64,000 bases of DNA from Panagrolaimus kolymaensis (taxonomy: Eukaryota; Nematoda; Chromadorea; Rhabditida; Panagrolaimidae): contig JAJQJQ010000097.1 of NCBI GenBank assembly GCA_028622995.1, positions 1 to 64,000 of the forward strand, given 5' to 3'. The notes beneath the pieces are model-generated. The model had not been told where the DNA came from. It was given only the letters and a program-made list of their open reading frames with translations, and did not search any database. This document shows, piece by piece, positions 57,139 through 64,000 of this stretch (positions are counted from its first letter, which is position 1; the number at the start of each line of letters is the position of its first letter). Position numbers and translations under genes: made by a program.

Positions 57139-60100
57139 TTAAAATTGCTAAAACCTCAAATCGGATATTCATAGTTTTGCAATAGCTTCATTTGGAGCAG
57201 AAAAGGCATTTTTTAATGTCAAATAATTAAATAACTCTGTATCAAAAAAAATTTTAGAAGTGTTAAGAAAAAATATTAAAATTGCTAAAACCTCAAATCG
57301 GATATTCATAGTTTTGCAATAGCTTCATTTGGAGCAGAAAAGGCATTTTTTAATCTCAAATAATTAAATAACTCTGTATCAAAAAATTTGAGAAGTGTTA
57401 AGAAAAAATTTTAAAATTGCTAAAACCTCAAATCGGATATTCAAAGTTTTGCAATAGCTTCATTTGGAGCAGAAAAGGCATTTTTTAATGTCAAATAATT
57501 AAATAATTCTGTATCAAAAAAAATTTTAGAAGTGTTAAGAAAAAATATTAAAATTGCTAAAACCTCAAATCGGATATTCATAGTTTTGCAATAGCTTCAT
57601 CGGGAGCAGAAAAGGCATTTTTTAATGTCAAATAATTAAATAATTCTGTATCAAAAAAAATTTTAGAAGTGTTAAGAAAAAATATTAAAATTGCTAAAAC
57701 CTCAAATCGGATATTCATAGTTTTGCAATAGCTTCATTTGGAGCAGAAAAGGCATTTTTTAATGTCAAATAATTAAATAACTCTGTATCAAAAAAAATTT
57801 TAGAAGTGTTAAGAAAAAATATTAAAATTGCTAAAACCTCAAATCGGATATTCAGAGTTTTGTGATAGCTTCTTTTGGAGCAGAAAAGGCATTTTTTAAT
57901 GTCAAATAATTAAATAACTCTGTATCAAAATAAATTTAGAAGTGTTAAGAAAAAATATTAAAATTGCTAAAACCTCAAATCGGATATTCAGAGTTTTGTG
58001 ATAGCTTCATTTGGAGCAGAAAAGGCATTTTTTAATGTCAAATAATTAAATAACTCTGTATCAAAAAAATTTTAGAAGTGTTAAGAAAAAATATTAAAAT
58101 TGCTAAAACCTCAAATCGGATATTCATAGTTTTGCAATAGCTTCATTTGGAACAGAAAAGGCATTTTTTAATGTCAAATAATTAAATATCACTGTATCAA
58201 AAAAAATTTTAGAAGTGTTAAGAAAAATTTTTAAAATTGCTTAAACCTCAAATCGGATATTCATAGTTTTGCAATAGCTTCATTTGGTGCAGAAAAGGCA
58301 TTTTTTAATGTCAAAAAATTAAATAACTCTGTATCAAAATAAATTTAGAAGTGTTAAGAAAAAATATTAAAATTGCTAAAACCTCAAATCGGATATTCAG
58401 AGTTTTGTGATAGCTTCTTTTGGAGCAGAAAAGGCATTTTTTAATGTCAAATAATTAAATAACTCTGTATCAAAATAAATTTAGAAGTGTTAAGAAAAAA
58501 TATTAAAATTGCTAAAACCTCAAATCGGATATTCAGAGTTTTGTGATAGCTTCTTTTGGAGCAGAAAAGGCATTTTTTAATGTCAAATAATTAAATAACT
58601 CTGTATCAAAATAAATTTAGAAGTGTTAAGAAAAAATATTAAAATTGCTAAAACCTCAAATCGGATATTCAGAGTTTTGTGATAGCTTCTTTTGGAGCAG
58701 AAAAGGCATTTTTTAATGTCAAATAATTAAATAACTCTGTATCAAAATAAATTTAGAAGTGTTAAGAAAAAATATTAAAATTGCTAAAACCTCAAATCGG
58801 ATATTCAGAGTTTTGTGATAGCTTCTTTTGGAGCAGAAAAGGCATTTTTTAATGTCAAATAATTAAATAACTCTGTATCAACAAAATGGAGAAATGCCAA
58901 AAAAATTAAATTAAAATATTAAAATTGCTAAAACCTCAAATCGGATATTCATAGTTTTGCAATAGCTTCATTTGGAGCAGAAAAGGCATTTTTTAATGTC
59001 AAATAATTAAATAACTCTGTATCAAAAAAAATTTTAGAAGTGTTAAGAAAAAATATTAAAATTGCTAAAACCTCAAATCGGATATTCATAGTTTTGAAAT
59101 AGCTTCATTTGGAGCAGAAAAGGCATTTTTTAATCTCAAATAATTAAATAACTCTGTATCAAAAAATTTGAGAAGTGTTAAGAAAAAATTTTAAAATTGC
59201 TAAAACCTCAAATCGGATATTCAAAGTTTTGCAATAGCTTCATTTGGAGCAGAAAAGGCATTTTTTAATGTCAAATAATTAAATAATTCTGTATCAAAAA
59301 AAATTTTAGAAGTGTTAAGAAAAAATATTAAAATTGCTAAAACCTCAAATCGGATATTCATAGTTTTGCAATAGCTTCATTTGGAGCAGAAAAGGCATTT
59401 TTTAATGTCAAATAATTAAATAACTCTGTATCAAAAAAAATTTTAGAAGTGTTAAGAAAAAATATTAAAATTGCTAAAACCTCAAATCGGATATTCATAG
59501 TTTTGCAATAGCTTCATTTGGAGCAGAAAAGGCATTTTTTAATCTCAAATAATTAAATAACTCTGTATCAAAAAATTTGAGAAGTGTTAAGAAAAAATTT
59601 TAAAATTGCTAAAACCTCAAATCGGATATTCAAAGTTTTGCAATAGCTTCATTTGGAGCAGAAAAGGCATTTTTTAATGTCAAATAATTAAATAATTCTG
59701 TATCAAAAAAAATTTTAGAAGTGTTAAGAAAAAATATTAAAATTGCTAAAACCTCAAATCGGATATTCATAGTTTTGCAATAGCTTCATCGGGAGCAGAA
59801 AAGGCATTTTTTAATGTCAAATAATTAAATAATTCTGTATCAAAAAAAATTTTAGAAGTGTTAAGAAAAAATATTAAAATTGCTAAAACCTCAAATCGGA
59901 TATTCATAGTTTTGCAATAGCTTCATTTGGAGCAGAAAAGGCATTTTTTAATCTCAAATAATTAAATAACTCTGTATCGAAAAATTTGAGAAGTGTTAAG
60001 AAAAAATTTTAAAATTGCTAAAACCTCAAATCGGATATTCAAAGTTTTGCAATAGCTTCATTTGGAGCAGAAAAGGCATTTTTTAATGTCAAATAATTAA

Positions 60101-63100
60101 ATAACTCTGTATCAAAAAATTTGAGAAGTGTTAAGAAAAAATATTAAAATTGCTAAAACCTCAAATCGGATATTCAAAGTTTTGCAATAGCCTCATTTGG
60201 AGCAGAAAAGGCATTTTTTAATGTCAAATAATTAAATAACTCTGTATCAAAAAATTTGAGAAGTGTTTAGAAAAAATATTAAAATTGCTAAAACCTCAAA
60301 TCGGATATTCAAAGTTTTGCAATAGCCTCATTTGGAGCAGAAAAGGCATTTTTTAATGTCAAATAATTAAATAACTCTGTATCAAAAAATTTGAGAAGTG
60401 TTAAGAAAAAATATTAAAATTGCTAAAACCTCAAATCGGATATTCAAAGTTTTGCAATAGCCTCATTTGGAGCAGAAAAGGCATTTTTTAATGTCAAATA
60501 ATTAAATAACTCTGTATCAAAAAATTTGAGAAGTGTTAAGAAAAAATATTAAAATTGCTAAAACCTCAAATCGGATATTCATAGTTTTGCAATAGCTTCA
60601 TTTGGAGCAGAAAAGGCATTTTTTAATGTCAAATAATTAAATAACTCTGTATCAAAAAATTTGAGAAGTGTTAAGAAAAAATTTTAAAATTGCTAAAACC
60701 TCAAATCGGATATTCAAAGTTTTGCAATAGCCTCATTTGGAGCAGAAAAGGCATTTTTTAATGTCAAATAATTAAATAACTCTGTATCAAAAAAAATTTT
60801 AGAAGTGTTAAGAAAAAATATTAAAATTGCTAAAACCTCAAATCGGATATTCAAAGTTTTGCAATAGCCTCATTTGGAGCAGAAAAGGCATTTTTTAATG
60901 TCAAATAATTAAATAACTCTGTATCAAAAAATTTGAGAAGTGTTTAGAAAAAATATTAAAATTGCTAAAACCTCAAATCGGATATTCAAAGTTTTGCAAT
61001 AGCCTCATTTGGAGCAGAAAAGGCATTTTTTAATGTCAAATAATTAAATAACTCTGTATCAAAAAATTTGAGAAGTGTTTAGAAAAAATATTAAAATTGC
61101 TAAAACCTCAAATCGGATATTCAAAGTTTTGCAATAGCCTCATTTGGAGCAGAAAAGGCATTTTTTAATGTCAAATAATTAAATAACTCTGTATCAAAAA
61201 ATTTGAGAAGTGTTAAGAAAAAATATTAAAATTGCTAAAACCTCAAATCGGATATTCAAAGTTTTGCAATAGCCTCATTTGGAGCAGAAAAGGCATTTTT
61301 TAATGTCAAATAATTAAATAACTCTGTATCAAAAAATTTGAGAAGTGTTAAGAAAAAATATTAAAATTGCTAAAACCTCAAATCGGATATTCATAGTTTT
61401 GCAATAGCTTCATTTGGAGCAGAAAAGGCATTTTTTAATGTCAAATAATTAAATAACTCTGTATCAAAAAATTTGAGAAGTGTTAAGAAAAAATTTTAAA
61501 ATTGCTAAAACCTCAAATCGGATATTCAAAGTTTTGCAATAGCCTCATTTGGAGCAGAAAAGGCATTTTTTAATGTCAAATAATTAAATAACTCTGTATC
61601 AAAAAAAATTTTAGAAGTGTTAAGAAAAAATATTAAAATTGCTAAAACCTCAAATCGGATATTCAAAGTTTTGCAATAGCCTCATTTGGAGCAGAAAAGG
61701 CATTTTTTAATGTCAAATAATTAAATAACTCTGTATCAAAAAATTTGAGAAGTGTTTAGAAAAAATATTAAAATTGCTAAAACCTCAAATCGGATATTCA
61801 AAGTTTTGCAATAGCCTCATTTGGAGCAGAAAAGGCATTTTTTAATGTCAAATAATTAAATAACTCTGTATCAAAAAATTTGAGAAGTGTTTAGAAAAAA
61901 TATTAAAATTGCTAAAACCTCAAATCGGATATTCAAAGTTTTGCAATAGCCTCATTTGGAGCAGAAAAGGCATTTTTTAATGTCAAATAATTAAATAACT
62001 CTGTATCAAAAAATTTGAGAAGTGTTAAGAAAAAATATTAAAATTGCTAAAACCTCAAATCGGATATTCAAAGTTTTGCAATAGCCTCATTTGGAGCAGA
62101 AAAGGCATTTTTTAATGTCAAATAATTAAATAACTCTGTATCAAAAAATTTGAGAAGTGTTAAGAAAAAATATTAAAATTGCTAAAACCTCAAATCGGAT
62201 ATTCATAGTTTTGCAATAGCTTCATTTGGAGCAGAAAAGGCATTTTTTAATGTCAAATAATTAAATAACTCTGTATCAAAAAATTTGAGAAGTGTTAAGA
62301 AAAAATTTTAAAATTGCTAAAACCTCAAATCGGATATTCAAAGTTTTGCAATAGCCTCATTTGGAGCAGAAAAGGCATTTTTTAATGTCAAATAATTAAA
62401 TAACTCTGTATCAAAAAAAATTTTAGAAGTGTTAAGAAAAAATATTAAAATTGCTAAAACCTCAAATCGGATATTCATAGTTTTGCAATAGCTTCATTTG
62501 GAGCAGAAAAGGTATTTTTTAATCTCAAATAATTAAATAACTCTGTATCAAAAAATTTGAGAAGTGTTAAGAAAAAATATTAAAATTGCTAAAACCTCAA
62601 ATCGGATATTCATAGTTTTGCAATAGCTTCATTTGGAGCAGAAAAGGCATTTTTTAATGTCAAATAATTAAATAACTCTGTATCAAAAAATTTGAGAAGT
62701 GTTAAGAAAAAATATTAAAATTGCTAAAACCTCAAATCGGATATTCAAAGTTTTGCAATAGCCTCATTTGGAGCAGAAAAGGCATTTTTTAATGTCAAAT
62801 AATTAAATAACTCTGTATCAAAAAATTTGAGAAGTGTTAAGAAAAAATATTAAAATTGCTAAAACCTCAAATCGGATATTCAAAGTTTTGCAATAGCCTC
62901 ATTTGGAGCAGAAAAGGCATTTTTTAATGTCAAATAATTAAATAACTCTGTATCAAAAAATTTGAGAAGTGTTAAGAAAAAATTTTAAAATTGCTAAAAC
63001 CTCAAATCGGATATTCAAAGTTTTGCAATAGCCTCATTTGGAGCAGAAAAGGCATTTTTTAATGTCAAATAATTAAATAACTCTGTATCAAAAAAAATTT

Positions 63101-64000
63101 TAGAAGTGTTAAGAAAAAATATTAAAATTGCTAAAACCTCAAATCGGATATTCATAGTTTTGCAATAGCTTCATTTGGAGCAGAAAAGGTATTTTTTAAT
63201 CTCAAATAATTAAATAACTCTGTATCAAAAAATTTGAGAAGTGTTAAGAAAAAATATTAAAATTGCTAAAACCTCAAATCGGATATTCATAGTTTTGCAA
63301 TAGCTTCATTTGGAGCAGAAAAGGCATTTTTTAATGTCAAATAATTAAATAACTCTGTATCAAAAAATTTGAGAAGTGTTAAGAAAAAATATTAAAATTG
63401 CTAAAACCTCAAATCGGATATTCATAGTTTTGCAATAGCTTCATTTGGAGCAGAAAAGGCATTTTTTAATGTCAAATAATTAAATAACTCTGTATCAAAA
63501 AATTTGAGAAGTGTTAAGAAAAAATTTTAAAATTGCTAAAACCTCAAATCGGATATTCAAAGTTTTGCAATAGCCTCATTTGGAGCAGAAAAGGCATTTT
63601 TTAATGTCAAATAATTAAATAACTCTGTATCAAAAAAAATTTTAGAAGTGTTAAGAAAAAATATTAAAATTGCTAAAACCTCAAATCGGATATTCAAAGT
63701 TTTGCAATAGCTTCATTTGGAGCAGAAAAGGCATTTTTTAATGTCAAATAATTAAATAACTCTGTATCAAAAAAAATTTTAGAAGTGTTAAGAAAAAATT
63801 TTAAAATTGCTAAAACCTCAAATCGGATATTCAAAGTTTTGCAATAGCGTCATTTGGAGCAGAAAAGGCATTTTTTAATGTCAAATAATTAAATAACTCT
63901 GTATCAAAAAATTTGAGAAGTGTTAAGAAAAAATATTAAAATTGCTAAAACCTCAAATCGGATATTCATAGTTTTGCAATAGCTTCATTTGGAGCAGAAA
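57139..64000. repeat. Satellite array 3 (about 137-bp monomer, 812-bp higher-order repeat), runs off the window
   Basis: This continues the satellite split by the Helitron tandem: its first bases TTAAAATTGC complete the monomer cut at 36642. From about 60.1 to 62.5 kb a six-monomer block recurs with an 812-bp period. The one TCATAG...GCTTC monomer in each block lies at 60579, 61391 and 62203. The other monomers carry the variant GCAATAGCCTC, and several have GTGTTTAG instead of GTGTTAAG. Its variants differ from those dominating arrays 1 and 2. No coding potential. Confidence 0.95.

Overview
The window looks like nuclear DNA of a nematode. It is very AT-rich. Its genes are broken by introns of about 44-70 nt that start GTAAG or a close variant and end mostly in TTTTTAG. 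Four serpentine (7TM) chemoreceptor-like genes resemble nematode lineage-specific receptor families. The TTTTTAG rather than TTTCAG acceptor would fit a clade IV (Tylenchina) nematode better than Caenorhabditis, but I cannot name the species.

Layout. (1) 1-14,776 is a gene-bearing region. It holds two paralogous serpentine receptors on the minus strand (138-1130 and 11364-12311) that share the position of their single intron, and a relic of a third copy on the plus strand (6840-7241). It also holds two receptors ending in a KPYR motif (3148-4296 minus; 13527-14776 plus, three exons), an eight-exon secreted, probably GPI-anchored protein (4966-6571 minus), and a seven-exon carboxylesterase with an intact catalytic triad but no visible N-terminal exon (7876-9767 plus). 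A poorly resolved hypothetical gene (1750-2443 minus) and a 91-bp fold-back hAT-type MITE with a perfect 8-bp target duplication (12854-12944) complete it. (2) 14,777-16,440 is gene-free AT-rich DNA. (3) 16,441 to the end is a satellite field with a monomer of about 137 bp, about 26 kb visible, showing different higher-order periods in different segments (562 bp, 2,735 bp, 812 bp). Two rolling-circle insertions interrupt it: a non-coding element of about 1 kb (20357-21338) and a head-to-tail tandem pair of large Helitrons (36643-46311 and 46312-57138).

The Helitron is the most notable object. Each copy has, in order: a 5' segment with a tRNA-like Pol III promoter (A box, B box, T5 run); an array of 54/56-bp units, each with an inverted repeat; a 1751-codon ORF fusing two Ulp1/C48-like cysteine protease domains to an AT-hook, a zinc-finger-like region and an HUH/Y2 Rep domain; a Pif1-type helicase ORF in the -1 frame with no usable ATG; and a hairpin-rich 3' end finishing in CTAG. 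The two copies abut exactly, with no host base between them, and encode identical proteins. They differ in the number of array units (about 28 versus about 49). The short element at 20357-21338 shares the CTRG-type end, the target context and a tRNA-like A/B-box segment, so it may be a non-autonomous relative.

The intron-exon structures below were assembled by hand from splice signals and reading frame. Family calls rest on motif recognition, not on database searches.
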